A stretch of 64,000 bases of DNA from Paraburkholderia sp. D15 (GTDB lineage Bacteria; Pseudomonadota; Gammaproteobacteria; Burkholderiales; Burkholderiaceae), in NCBI RefSeq assembly GCF_029910215.1, contig NZ_CP110395.1, positions 4,216,001 to 4,280,000 on the forward strand. Reading direction: 5' to 3'. Positions within the stretch are counted from its first letter, which is position 1; every line of letters begins with the position of its first letter. The notes below the pieces were generated by a model, which saw nothing but the letters and a program-made list of their open reading frames with translations, was not told where the DNA came from and did not search any database. The position numbers were made by a program, and so were the translations under genes. Shown piece by piece: positions 1-8,921 of this stretch.

Positions 1-156
1 GCATGCCCGCCCGAGTCCCGGACTCAACGCCTCTTTGACCTGATGCACCTGTGCTCTGATTCGGCGGCGCTCATCCTTTGGTAATGCCGGGCGAACATTC
101 ACCACGAGACTATTGACTGTTACGCGATGGTTCCATCGAGAATGCGTGCTCGGATA
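1..156 (-). pseudogene. Reverse-transcriptase-like fragment, cut by the window edge
   Basis: Read on the minus strand from about position 129 to 1, the frame encodes HRVTVNSLVVNVRPALP followed by KDERRRIRAQVHQV. This resembles the stretch after the catalytic palm in bacterial retron-type reverse transcriptases, where V-T-x-x-V-V-N is followed by x-P-x-x-x-R-R-x-x-R-A-x-x-H. The frame is closed by a stop at 159-157, only about ten codons before the similarity begins, and no YxDD palm motif can be found upstream. If the resemblance is real, the 5' part is missing and this is a remnant, or the tail of a frameshifted gene continuing past the left edge. The match rests on remembered family patterns only. 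Confidence 0.33.
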
Positions 157-250
157 TCATCTGCGTTCATTTTTTGGAGATTTTCGACAATAGGGAACTA
201 CCGAATTCGGGTTCGTGCATGTGTCACTCGCACGGTGAATATTCACTTTG

Positions 251-1204
251 TCAGCCAGTGCATTCTTCTGGTCGTGTGAAGAGCACCGACAGAGACACAG
301 AATGTCCCGATGGTCGACGGTTGACCGGCAATTCAAGCGAGCCACTACTGACTCGCCAAACGCCGACATCATCGTGAACGCATGCAACCAGTAGCGTGAC
401 CAATGCGAAGAGTTTTGGACCGAACGGAATTAGCACAGGATTGAAGTTCGTCTTCAGCATGTCGACAAGCGAGTTCAGTTCGTGGAAAAGCTGCGCCGGC
501 TCTGTGATTTCGTACGGACGGCAACGACCGTCAACCTGGATAAGGTTAAGGAGAGACTGATTTGCTTGACGGACGCTATCGTAGTATTCCGGAATCGGGC
601 TTTGTGGGTAAAAAGCCCACGTCGCATTATTGATTTCCAGATGGTCGACAACTCCGATAGCCTTACTTGGCTCATAGCCAAGGCCGACAACAGCAGCAGG
701 TGGTCGGTCCGGTCTCGTTGTCCAGCCCGCAAACTGAGCGATTACGGGCTCGACCGACACGGTCGGTGCAGTTTCCTTGACAGGTGGCGTGTAGCTCGCG
801 ATTGAGTAGTGGAATGTCACGCTCGCGGACCTTACTTCGAGGCCGCGTATTGCATCAATCAGATGAGCGAGCCGAAATCGATTCAGGCAGGAGATATCAA
901 TGTCGATGGTTACATCTCGCGCCATGTCGGCGAAGGCGCTAAAAACACCATCAATTGCCTGCCTAAAGGCATCGTCAGAAATCTCGAGCAAAGAAAATCC
1001 GTGCTCTACGAACCACGCCTTATTGCGAGCATACTCGAGCTCCCGTTGCGTTACAAAACCCAACGCGACCCTCCGCTGGGCATGTTCGAACACTCGTTCC
1101 GCGATAGCTTGCGCGCGCCCTTCGTACCCACACGCACAAAGGAACAGGTCCGATTGTCGCTCGCTTAAGACACCGCCTTCCCGAATTTCTGTGATTGCAA
1201 GCAT
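251..1204 (-). CDS. Unrecognised 317-aa protein, last gene of the methylase/phosphoesterase/ATPase operon
   Basis: I do not recognise this family. The ATG at 1204 is chosen because it sits one base after the stop of the ATPase gene (1208-1206), so the two are almost certainly co-translated; an in-frame ATG at 1249 would overlap the upstream gene by 44 bases. Visible features are a motif CACGYEGR at residues 23-30 and an acidic strand DIDISCLNR at residues 101-109, followed by a basic helix. The layout suggests an alpha/beta nucleotide-binding or nuclease-like fold, but that is a guess. There is no signal peptide or membrane segment. As the fourth gene of a modification/phosphoesterase/ATPase operon it is the likeliest effector or sensor. 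Base composition is AT-richer than the housekeeping genes that follow. Confidence 0.72.
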   Translation of the reverse strand: MLAITEIREGGVLSERQSDLFLCACGYEGRAQAIAERVFEHAQRRVALGFVTQRELEYARNKAWFVEHGFSLLEISDDAFRQAIDGVFSAFADMARDVTIDIDISCLNRFRLAHLIDAIRGLEVRSASVTFHYSIASYTPPVKETAPTVSVEPVIAQFAGWTTRPDRPPAAVVGLGYEPSKAIGVVDHLEINNATWAFYPQSPIPEYYDSVRQANQSLLNLIQVDGRCRPYEITEPAQLFHELNSLVDMLKTNFNPVLIPFGPKLFALVTLLVACVHDDVGVWRVSSGSLELPVNRRPSGHSVSLSVLFTRPEECTG

Positions 1205-1205
1205 G

Positions 1206-3074
1206 TCAGTCCACGTCGAGAGAAAGTTGCTTCGGCTCGGAACGAACATGAGTTACCGGCTTCGGTTTGCTGGAAAGGAGGTTGGACAATCTTGTGGACT
1301 TTCCTTTTCTAAGAAGCAATCCGTACTTCGCACCAAGGAGGAAGCTTAGGCGAAGCTTAGTGTGCAACATTTCCCCCACAATAGCCTTCGATGAAGACTC
1401 GTCAACAAGCATGACTGCACCACGGTTTACAGCAGAAGCCAACAACTCTTGGACTTGTATCGATACATTCTCATCGACGATAAACGTCAATGCTGGGTCA
1501 ATGCTAAAGCTTCCGTCCATCAAATCTGAATGAAGGCGAGTTCCAATTTCGTCCAGAAGCGCATCCAGCGCGAACACTTCACCTTGCGGTCGATTCGCCT
1601 CGACAGGAATTGTTTTCATCAAGGCGATAAGCCGGTCTGCTGCAGCCTCAATCTCCCGAGCCTGCTCTACGGCTGGGATTCGCCGCTCTCCACTGCGGAC
1701 AAGGAAATTTATGAGCGGCGAAGCTAATCCAATGAACCACCGGGGATTGCCTTCAGTGATTGCGAAGATTGAATCGGCCCCAGCATAAAGTTCAAGGGTT
1801 TTCCGCCTTCTGACCGAAACACTGCCCTTCTTCGACTCGTGGAAGTAGAAGTCCCGAAGTGCGGCGATGGGCGCAGCTTTGCGGAGTACGCTATCGCGCT
1901 TGTGCGCCCACATACTCTCCGCAGCTGCTAGGTCAATATTCTTCGCCCTCAGATAGCCGGAAAAGCTTTTGTCCTTTTTCACCAGTGAAAGAAACACCTT
2001 GTGCCAAGGTTCGCCTGCGCTATACGGACTCCTCTTGCGAACACCACGATTATCCCGAGGTTCGAAAATGGAGCGTCCGAATGCCTCTTCGGCCGAAATC
2101 GTCAATCCATGTTTTGCTGTCAGAGAGTTCCACAGAGCCCGACAGAATGTTTTGGAATCGGCGCGGTCAAGGTACCAAAGTCGGACCTGTACAAAGTCGT
2201 GGCCAAGGGCTGGTCCTTCTGGAGCAAACAATGCTCGATAGGCCGTCGCAGATACGGGACTGATGGCTAGTTTGAGATACAAACGATGGTCCGGCACCCG
2301 GAGTGCAGAAAAAAGCTGCCCAACTATCCAATCTGGCGCGGTCTCTAGCTCATCAAAAAGGAGAGCCCACTTCGCGCCAGACTCACCGACTGCCTGGTTG
2401 AAGATTTCGCAAATATTCGCGCAGATATCCAGAAAGTCGAGATGCAAGAATTCAAGTTCTGCGAGCCGTTCGGAGCATTGTTCGTGACTAAGCAAACTGC
2501 ACGAGTTGGCAAGCGCGCGAATATCCGACAGCCGATTGCGCAGTGATTGCCTCACCGACAATAGACTCGGAACGTCGGGACGCACCCTCAAAACACCTGA
2601 CAACGTTCGGGCGAGCGCGGCCTCTTCTTCGCCGGTGAGCTGAACACACCGGTATGCATATTTCGAACCGACCCGCGATGCCATCGTCTCCAGCACTGCA
2701 TGAACGACGTGCGTAGTAAAACATGCAAGAACAAGTGTGCGATGGTTCTGCTCGCTCAGCTTGCCGTACCCTAGCGAACTCAGTTGCTTTGACCAGCTTA
2801 TGTCGGACGCGATGAAGACCCCGCTGTACTTGATTTCAGCGCGGAACGCATCAGCTTTGGTGCCGGTCCATGCCGCCAGCGCCGCAGGCTGCAACATTTT
2901 CAACAGGGTCGTTTTGCCGCTCCCCCGTGGACCAACGAGCACTGCCGGGTATTCACCCGCCAGTTGCCCGAAGTGGTCAGAATACACAAATCCATCTGCG
3001 ACTTGAGCTGGGCCGAGATATTTTGCATTGAACGCCTCAACGCTGAGGGCGATTTCAGTGTGGCCGGATTTCAT
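1206..3074 (-). CDS. Large AAA-type ATPase, ORC/Cdc6-like
   Basis: A 622-aa cytoplasmic protein with a P-loop GPRGSGKTT at residues 48-56 and a hydrophobic strand ending in acidic residues, WALLFDELE, at 236-244 as Walker B. The strand is followed by a sensor-1-like LKLAISP segment. The overall plan, an N-terminal AAA module plus a long helical and possibly winged-helix C-terminal half, resembles ORC/Cdc6-like or STAND-like ATPases of accessory regions. Its ATG overlaps the phosphoesterase stop by four bases (ATGA), so it is translationally coupled. It probably couples ATP binding to sensing or to control of the neighbouring gene products. The family placement is approximate; the ATPase call itself is firm. 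Confidence 0.82.
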   Translation of the reverse strand: MKSGHTEIALSVEAFNAKYLGPAQVADGFVYSDHFGQLAGEYPAVLVGPRGSGKTTLLKMLQPAALAAWTGTKADAFRAEIKYSGVFIASDISWSKQLSSLGYGKLSEQNHRTLVLACFTTHVVHAVLETMASRVGSKYAYRCVQLTGEEEAALARTLSGVLRVRPDVPSLLSVRQSLRNRLSDIRALANSCSLLSHEQCSERLAELEFLHLDFLDICANICEIFNQAVGESGAKWALLFDELETAPDWIVGQLFSALRVPDHRLYLKLAISPVSATAYRALFAPEGPALGHDFVQVRLWYLDRADSKTFCRALWNSLTAKHGLTISAEEAFGRSIFEPRDNRGVRKRSPYSAGEPWHKVFLSLVKKDKSFSGYLRAKNIDLAAAESMWAHKRDSVLRKAAPIAALRDFYFHESKKGSVSVRRRKTLELYAGADSIFAITEGNPRWFIGLASPLINFLVRSGERRIPAVEQAREIEAAADRLIALMKTIPVEANRPQGEVFALDALLDEIGTRLHSDLMDGSFSIDPALTFIVDENVSIQVQELLASAVNRGAVMLVDESSSKAIVGEMLHTKLRLSFLLGAKYGLLLRKGKSTRLSNLLSSKPKPVTHVRSEPKQLSLDVD

Positions 3075-4255
3075 TCTTCGGACCTCAGCCCCAGTTCTGA
3101 CGGCAAACCACTGTCGGAACAGTTGATGTTGATGTTGTGGTCATCGCGCAGTGCCTGCAGGACAGCGTTCAGGCGCTTCGGCGTAAGGTGCGCCAAATGC
3201 GGTTGCTGCTGCAACATATCGCTCCATCGGACCAACGGGCTTGAGCCGACGGACTGTGCAACTGCCCGTGCCAGAGGTTTGATTCCGCCGTTGTAGCCGA
3301 AGCCGGAGCGGCTCGGAAAGCCGTTGTTAGCATTGCCGTAAGACTCCCAGCCCAAGCCTGAAACCCAATGCCAAGACTCCACCGTCCCACATAGTTCTTT
3401 GTCGTCGCCGAAGCACTCTGCTTCGGCCATATGGAAATAATTTCGGGACACGGTGGCGTTCGCCCCCTCAATCCGGCCCGAGAAGCTTCCACATGCGAGC
3501 ACAACCGGCGGCTGCAAATCGCCCTTCGCGGTCTCGATTTTCGGATGGTGTTTGTGACCATGGATGACCAGCCACATGCCGGTATCGGCCAACGCGTCCA
3601 GAAACGCCTGACCATTCAGCATGATGTCGTTGCCGAGCTTGAGCTCGCTGTGGACGTGCGGATGATGATGGCAGACCGCGATGCTGATTTCTGCTGCTCC
3701 ACACGCCTTCAGGTCTCTACGGATTTTTTCGAGCGAATACTCGGTTATCGCCCCAAGTTCCAGTTCATCCCGATGTTCGTGAAGCCAGCACGAGTTGAGG
3801 ACGAGGAAACGGGTGGGTCCGATAGTTGTGATGTAGTAGCCATGCGCCCAAAAATGGTCTGCGAGCGCGTCATCGCCGATTGGGAAACGCGGCGCTAGGC
3901 GCATAAGCATTTCGCGTGGAAACGTCCCGTCTACTCGTCCCCGCGAATCCACGTCGTGGTTTCCGACTGTCGCGATAACCTCTTTGGCGCCAAGCATCTC
4001 CTTCAGCTTGTGAAGTTCAGCCCAAACAAAGCGCAGTGCACCGCCGTCGGCCCGGTTGGTCATATCGCCAGGGCAGACGACGAAATCTGCGGTCAGGCGT
4101 TCGCGTTTTATCAGCTCGTGAAGCGATGACAGGGGACTGTCGTGCGTGCCGAACATGTCCGCGTCTGAATACAAGCGCACTTCGGTACCCTTTGGGTCGC
4201 TGGTCCTAGGAGCAGCGTGAAGGTCACTGAGAACGGCAAGCTTAATCGGCGGCAA
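3071..4255 (-). CDS. Calcineurin-like metallophosphoesterase
   Basis: The 394-aa product carries every metal-binding block of the calcineurin-like superfamily in order: SDLH (residues 10-13), GDMTN (63-67), GNHD (98-101), CHHHPH (195-200) and HGHKHH (232-237). It should therefore be a two-metal phosphoesterase or nuclease acting on phosphomono- or diesters, possibly nucleic acid or a nucleotide signal. The C-terminal 130 residues are a family-specific extension. I chose the TTG start at 4255: it follows a GGAG, lies 19 bases after the methylase stop and puts the first beta-strand at the N-terminus as usual. An ATG at 4336 would overlap the methylase by about 60 bases and add a basic tail. Confidence 0.85.
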   Translation of the reverse strand: MPPIKLAVLSDLHAAPRTSDPKGTEVRLYSDADMFGTHDSPLSSLHELIKRERLTADFVVCPGDMTNRADGGALRFVWAELHKLKEMLGAKEVIATVGNHDVDSRGRVDGTFPREMLMRLAPRFPIGDDALADHFWAHGYYITTIGPTRFLVLNSCWLHEHRDELELGAITEYSLEKIRRDLKACGAAEISIAVCHHHPHVHSELKLGNDIMLNGQAFLDALADTGMWLVIHGHKHHPKIETAKGDLQPPVVLACGSFSGRIEGANATVSRNYFHMAEAECFGDDKELCGTVESWHWVSGLGWESYGNANNGFPSRSGFGYNGGIKPLARAVAQSVGSSPLVRWSDMLQQQPHLAHLTPKRLNAVLQALRDDHNININCSDSGLPSELGLRSEE

Positions 4256-4274
4256 TGTCGTGGCTCCGCGTCTT

Positions 4275-5084
4275 CTATTGGTAGTTACGCAACTGGTACT
4301 CTCGAACCGCCTTGCGACCTTTCGAGAACCCGGCAACGCTGCGCCTTACCGGCGCGTACGTTAACTGCCAGCCCGGCAACGCTTTTTTCAGTGTGTGTGC
4401 CTGATTGTACGAGATGAGTATGCGCACGCCTCGCGAGTCGGCCGACCTGACCTCTTCGATGAGCCTGTCGACATCTTCGTCAGCAAATGCATTCCAGCCA
4501 TACTCACCGCGATTTCTGGACGAGCCGTAATAGTACGGAGGGTCCAGGTAGACGAAATCGCTGTCTGTCGCTATACGGATAGCTTTTGCGAAGTCACCAC
4601 AGTACAACTCAGCGCCCTGCAGGCGCTTCGAGAATTCCCGTAGCCCGTCCAAATCCGGAAGTTGGCCCGTGCGATATCCGCCAAATGGCACATTGAACTG
4701 GCCGCGAAGGTTCTCCCGATACACCCCATTGAAGCAGTACCGATTGAGGAACAGGAATCTGGCGGCGTCAAACGCCTTGTCGGTTCCCGGTTGCGTGGCA
4801 CGCAGTTCCAGGTATGTTTCCTTCGTCGGCTCCCATCCGGTCAAAATCGCCGAGACGGCATCCGGGTCGTTACGGAGCGCGTCATACGTCGCGATGAGGT
4901 GCGGGTTTACGTCCGCGAGAATGGAGCGGGCCGGGTTTAAGGCCAGAAATAGACAGGCCGAGCCGCAAAAGGGTTCGATATACCGGCCGACGATTTCCGG
5001 CGACAGGCTTGTCAGTTTGGGGAGTATCTGTCGTTTGCTTCCCGCCCAACGTAAAACGGGCTTCGTCGGGACACAGAAAGTCAT
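4275..5084 (-). CDS. D12-class (Dam-type) DNA adenine N6-methyltransferase
   Basis: A 269-aa enzyme with the D12/Dam signature set: VLRWAGSKRQ near residue 10, the AdoMet motif EPFCGSACLFLA at 37-48, NRYCFNGVYR at 114-123, and the catalytic DPPYY at 181-185. It should transfer a methyl group from S-adenosylmethionine to adenine in a short DNA target, most often GATC-like in this class. It is the first gene of a minus-strand operon with the phosphoesterase, ATPase and unknown protein. No obvious restriction endonuclease lies beside it. In such a setting a methylase typically marks host DNA for a partner system or protects a mobile island. The target sequence cannot be read from the protein. 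Confidence 0.93.
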   Translation of the reverse strand: MTFCVPTKPVLRWAGSKRQILPKLTSLSPEIVGRYIEPFCGSACLFLALNPARSILADVNPHLIATYDALRNDPDAVSAILTGWEPTKETYLELRATQPGTDKAFDAARFLFLNRYCFNGVYRENLRGQFNVPFGGYRTGQLPDLDGLREFSKRLQGAELYCGDFAKAIRIATDSDFVYLDPPYYYGSSRNRGEYGWNAFADEDVDRLIEEVRSADSRGVRILISYNQAHTLKKALPGWQLTYAPVRRSVAGFSKGRKAVREYQLRNYQ

Positions 5085-5399
5085 CTGGATTTTGGGAAAG
5101 TGTTGCGCAGAGCGATTCTAGACTACATCGGCCGAAAATCGTAACGCAGCGATGACTGCAAATTCGAAGGTGCCTGCTCATTGCACAGCCCAGTGCAGCC
5201 ATCATGCGACAGGCGCACCCCAACGCCGAAACATGCCGGTCGCGCCCGTCACTCAGTGGCCTGCTGCACTTAATCCGGCCGTTGGGATACCAGTGGTTGG
5301 TACGAACGGGTAAGTCGCTGCGAGGTCTCGGAGTGCGCTGAGCTAGACTGAGCCTTACGGGAGGAGGCGCATCACGAAGGCGAAATTGATGGCCGGCGC

Positions 5400-5434
5400 A
5401 AAAAAGGGGCGCGAGAAAATGCTCCAGCGCCCCT
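5400..5434 (-). terminator. Intrinsic terminator downstream of glmS
   Basis: On the minus strand an AGGGGCGC/GCGCCCCT stem (5434-5427 with 5412-5405) with an inner GAG/CTC pairing is followed directly by six T residues. It lies about 135 bases past the glmS stop and is the natural end of the glmU-glmS transcript. Confidence 0.8.
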
Positions 5435-5439
5435 GGGAC

Positions 5440-5532
5440 ATTAATTCTGGTTACGCCTTACCAGATAAGGCTCAGCGGCTGGAAAGAGCCCCGTAACTAA
5501 AACTAAATCGACGCCTGGTAACCGAAATTAAT
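5440..5532. repeat. Nested inverted repeat between glmS and its terminator
   Basis: Outer arms at 5440-5454 and 5518-5532 match 13 of 15 when inverted (ATTAATTCTGGTTAC against GTAACCGAAATTAAT). Inside is a perfect GCCTTA/TAAGGC hairpin at 5455-5471 and a GGCT/AGCC pairing at 5477-5490. The whole 93-bp unit can fold as a cruciform or branched RNA in the 3' UTR of glmS. Its function is unknown. Confidence 0.6.
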
Positions 5533-5567
5533 GCAACTCAGCAGCAGCAAGAAGCGCCTACCCCCCC

Positions 5568-7385
5568 TCACTCCACCGTCACCGACTTCGCCAGATTCCG
5601 CGGCTTGTCGACATCCGTCCCGCGCGCGCAGGCCGTGTGATACGCCAGCAACTGCAGCGGCACCACGTGCAGGATCGGCGACAGCAAACCATAGTGCTCC
5701 GGCATCCGGATCACATGCAGGCCTTCGTCATTGACGATCTTCGTATCCGCATCCGCGAACACATACAGCTGACCGCCACGCGCGCGCACTTCCTGGATAT
5801 TCGACTTCAGCTTTTCCAGCAGCGCATCGTTCGGGGCCACCGTCACCACCGGCATCGCCTCGGTCACGAGCGCCAGCGGACCGTGCTTCAACTCGCCCGC
5901 CGGATACGCTTCAGCGTGGATGTACGAAATTTCCTTCAGCTTCAACGCCCCTTCGAGCGCGATCGGGTAATGCAGACCACGCCCGAGGAACAACGCGTGT
6001 TCCTTGCGCGAAAACTCCTCCGACCACGCGATGATCTGCGGCTCCAGCGCCAGCACGCTATTGAGCGCGGCCGGCAGATGGCGCAACTGCTTCAGGTATT
6101 CGGTTTCCTGCGCTTCGCTGACGCGGCCGCGCAGCTTCGCCAGCGTCACGGCCAGCACGAACAGCGCGACGAGCTGCGTGGTGAACGCCTTGGTCGACGC
6201 CACGCCGATCTCGCGGCCCGCATGCGTGAGGAACGACAACTCGGTCTGACGCACCATCGCGCTCGTGCCGACGTTGCAGATCGCCAGCGTGTGCTTGTGA
6301 CCGAGCGACTGCGCATGCTTCAGCGCCGCGAGCGTGTCCGCCGTTTCGCCGGACTGCGAGATCACCACCACCAAGGTCTTCGGATTCGGCACCGACTCGC
6401 GATAGCGATACTCGCTGGCAATTTCCACCTGCGTCGGAATCTTCGCGACCGATTCGAGCCAGTACTTCGCCGTCAGCCCCGAGTAGTAGCTCGTGCCGCA
6501 CGCCAGAATCAGCAGACTGTCGATGTCCGCGAACACCTTGTCCGCGCCGTCGCCGAACAACGAGCCATCGAACGAATCCGCCTGCGGGATCGTGTCCGAA
6601 ATCGCGCGCGGCTGCTCGAAGATTTCCTTCTGCATGAAGTGACGGTACGGGCCGAGTTCGACCGCGCCGCCGTAGGCCGCCACGTGACGCGCTTCGCGCT
6701 GCGCCGCGTTGCCGTCGCGGTCGACGATACGCACGCCTTCCAGCGACAGTTCGCACACGTCGCCTTCCTCGAGGAAGATGAAGCGCTCGGTGCTGCCAGC
6801 CAGCGCCAGCGCATCCGATGCCAGGAAGTTCTCGCCATTGCCGAGGCCCACCACCAGCGGCGAGCCCTGACGCGCACCGACCACCGTATGCGGCTGGTCC
6901 TTATGCAACACCGCGATCGCGTATGCGCCATGCAATTGCGAAACGGCTTCGCGCACCGCGGCGAACAGATCGCCGCGATAGAGGCTGTGAACCAGGTGGG
7001 CGATAACCTCCGTGTCGGTTTGCGACACGAACGTATAACCCTTGCCACGCAGCATTTCGCGCAGGGCTTCGTAGTTTTCGATGATGCCGTTGTGTACCAA
7101 CGCCAGCGCATCTTTCGAGAAGATCGGATGGGCGTTGTCCGTGACCGGCGCGCCATGCGTGGCCCAGCGCGTATGCGCGATCCCCGTGATGCCTTCGAGG
7201 TGGTTCTCGCGAACCTGTTCGTCGAGATCGGCCACGCGTGCCACGCTGCGCGCGCGACGCGGACCATCGGCGCCGAGCACGGCCACGCCGCACGAATCGT
7301 AGCCGCGATATTCGAGGCGACGCAGTCCTTCGATCAGGACGGGAACGATATTACGTTGCGCAACCGCGCCAACAATTCCACACAT
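5568..7385 (-). CDS. glmS: Glutamine-fructose-6-phosphate aminotransferase (isomerising)
   Basis: The 605-aa enzyme makes glucosamine-6-phosphate from fructose-6-phosphate and glutamine, the first step towards UDP-GlcNAc for peptidoglycan and LPS. The N-terminus [12 protein letters not shown] supplies the catalytic Cys2 of the class II glutamine amidotransferase domain (about residues 1-240). Two SIS sugar-isomerase domains follow, with CGTSYYSG near residue 300 and the terminal [15 protein letters not shown] signature. That 3' coding end is the recognition sequence of Tn7-type elements in many bacteria. It lies 60 bases downstream of glmU, on the same strand, and ends in an intrinsic terminator. 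Confidence 0.98.
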   Translation of the reverse strand: MCGIVGAVAQRNIVPVLIEGLRRLEYRGYDSCGVAVLGADGPRRARSVARVADLDEQVRENHLEGITGIAHTRWATHGAPVTDNAHPIFSKDALALVHNGIIENYEALREMLRGKGYTFVSQTDTEVIAHLVHSLYRGDLFAAVREAVSQLHGAYAIAVLHKDQPHTVVGARQGSPLVVGLGNGENFLASDALALAGSTERFIFLEEGDVCELSLEGVRIVDRDGNAAQREARHVAAYGGAVELGPYRHFMQKEIFEQPRAISDTIPQADSFDGSLFGDGADKVFADIDSLLILACGTSYYSGLTAKYWLESVAKIPTQVEIASEYRYRESVPNPKTLVVVISQSGETADTLAALKHAQSLGHKHTLAICNVGTSAMVRQTELSFLTHAGREIGVASTKAFTTQLVALFVLAVTLAKLRGRVSEAQETEYLKQLRHLPAALNSVLALEPQIIAWSEEFSRKEHALFLGRGLHYPIALEGALKLKEISYIHAEAYPAGELKHGPLALVTEAMPVVTVAPNDALLEKLKSNIQEVRARGGQLYVFADADTKIVNDEGLHVIRMPEHYGLLSPILHVVPLQLLAYHTACARGTDVDKPRNLAKSVTVE

Positions 7386-7445
7386 GGCTTATTCCTTTTC
7401 AGTGCTGGGTTGCAATGAGCGCGCCGCTAGCGCGCGACATGTTCA

Positions 7446-8807
7446 TCAGCTCTTCTTCTTCGTCGGGCGGACATAGCCCGATTTGCTTGTTTGAGTCTTG
7501 TCGTTCAGCACCAGCTTTTCAGCTTCGACGTCTTTCCACACCGTGGTGCCGGCCGCGATCGTCACGCCGCGCCCGACGCGCACCGGCGCGACCAGTTGCG
7601 TATCCGAGCCGACGAACACGTCGTCTTCGATCACCGTGCGGAATTTGTTCGCACCGTCGTAGTTGCAGGTGATGGTGCCCGCGCCGATATTCACGCGCGC
7701 GCCGATATCGGCGTCGCCGATATAGGTGAGGTGATTCGCCTTGGAACCGTGGCCCAGCACCGCGTTCTTGATCTCGACGAAGTTGCCGACGTGCGATTCG
7801 TCGGCGAGCGCTGCGCCCGGACGCAGCCGCGCATACGGCCCGAGCACGACGTTCGCGCCGACCTCGGCGCCTTCGATATGCGTAAACGCGTCGACGCGCG
7901 TACCGGCGCCGAGCGTCGCATTGCGGATCACACAGTTCGGCCCGATGCTGACGTTATCGGCCAGCGTCACGCGGCCTTCGAACACGCAATTGACGTCGAT
8001 GGATACATCGCGGCCGCATTCGAGCGTACCGCGCACGTCCAGACGCGCCGGATCGGCAAGTGTGACGCCCGCGACCAGCAGCGCGTCGGCCACATTGCCC
8101 TGATGGATGCGCTCGAGTTCAGCCAGTTGCTGCTTGCTGTTCACGCCGAGGGTTTCCCACTCTTCGTCAGGCTGCGTGGTCACGACTTCGAGGCCGGCCG
8201 CGATCGCCATCTCGACCGCGTCGGTCAGATAGAACTCGCCTTGCGCGTTGTCGTTTTTCAACGCCGCGAGCCAGCCGCTCAGACGGCCGGTCGGCGCGAC
8301 GATGATGCCGGTGTTGATCTCGGCGATCTTCAGTTGTTCGGGCATGGCGTCCTTCTGCTCGACGATGCGCGTCACCTTGCCCTGCGCATCGCGCACGATG
8401 CGGCCGTAGCCGCTCGGGTCGGCGAGCGTGACGGTGAGCACGCCGTAGCCGCCCTGGCCCGCGCGCTCGGTGAGCGCTTCCAGCGTGCTCGCGCGTGTCA
8501 GCGGCACATCGCCATACAGCACCAGCGTGGGCGCCTGCGGATCGAGCAGCGGCAATGCCTGTTGCACCGCGTGGCCCGTGCCGAGTTGTTGTTCCTGAAC
8601 AGCGAATTGAATGTCCGGCGCGGAAACGGCTTGACGCACAGCTTCGGCACCATGGCCGACCACCACCACGAGACGCGTGGGCTTCAGCGTGCGTGCGGTG
8701 TCGATGACATGAGCGAGGAGCGGCCGGCCGGCCAGCGGATGGAGCACCTTGGGCAGCGCGGACCGCATGCGCTTGCCGGTGCCTGCCGCCAAAATCACGA
8801 TGTTCAT
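7446..8807 (-). CDS. glmU: Bifunctional GlcNAc-1-P uridyltransferase / GlcN-1-P acetyltransferase
   Basis: A 453-aa two-domain enzyme that performs the last two steps to UDP-GlcNAc. The N-terminal pyrophosphorylase domain opens with [20 protein letters not shown], the nucleotide-binding signature. The C-terminal half is a left-handed beta-helix of hexapeptide repeats (for example [32 protein letters not shown]) that carries the acetyltransferase site. Its length is normal for the family. It precedes glmS on the same strand, so amino-sugar supply is made from one transcript. Confidence 0.98.
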   Translation of the reverse strand: MNIVILAAGTGKRMRSALPKVLHPLAGRPLLAHVIDTARTLKPTRLVVVVGHGAEAVRQAVSAPDIQFAVQEQQLGTGHAVQQALPLLDPQAPTLVLYGDVPLTRASTLEALTERAGQGGYGVLTVTLADPSGYGRIVRDAQGKVTRIVEQKDAMPEQLKIAEINTGIIVAPTGRLSGWLAALKNDNAQGEFYLTDAVEMAIAAGLEVVTTQPDEEWETLGVNSKQQLAELERIHQGNVADALLVAGVTLADPARLDVRGTLECGRDVSIDVNCVFEGRVTLADNVSIGPNCVIRNATLGAGTRVDAFTHIEGAEVGANVVLGPYARLRPGAALADESHVGNFVEIKNAVLGHGSKANHLTYIGDADIGARVNIGAGTITCNYDGANKFRTVIEDDVFVGSDTQLVAPVRVGRGVTIAAGTTVWKDVEAEKLVLNDKTQTSKSGYVRPTKKKS

Positions 8808-8894
8808 GGCGTCGGCGAATTGACTAGTTTGGAGGCGCCGATTCTATCACGCAGCGCCTCGCCGAAACCCGACCTATACGCGGTGTAACTGGCT

Positions 8895-8919
8895 GAAACG
8901 CCCGTATTTCGGGCGTTTC
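8895..8919 (-). terminator. Hairpin terminator downstream of ttcA
   Basis: A perfect 10-bp stem (GAAACGCCCG, 8895-8904, with CGGGCGTTTC, 8910-8919) and a 5-base loop lie immediately after the ttcA stop. The T-tract is weak, so it may work partly as an RNA-stabilising hairpin. Confidence 0.6.
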
Positions 8920-8921
8920 CG

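Larger units (their letters stand above)
5085..5567. other. Intergenic region between the accessory operon and glmS
   Basis: The 483-bp gap holds the glmS terminator and the nested inverted repeat. The remainder (5085-5395) must contain the promoter of the methylase operon, but no convincing -35/-10 pair was picked out. No transposon end was identified. Confidence 0.5.

Noticed and set aside
5435..5567. Tn7-like transposon end next to glmS
   Set aside because: I looked for TGT/ACA-ended arms and repeated transposase-binding sites near the expected insertion point and found none; no tns genes are present.
5400..5567. glmS ribozyme
   Set aside because: The ribozyme lies upstream of glmS in Gram-positive bacteria; this structure is downstream and lacks its conserved core.
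5637..7418. 593-codon open frame on the plus strand
   Set aside because: It is antisense to glmS, rich in Arg/His/Gln as expected for a high-GC shadow frame, and has no family features.
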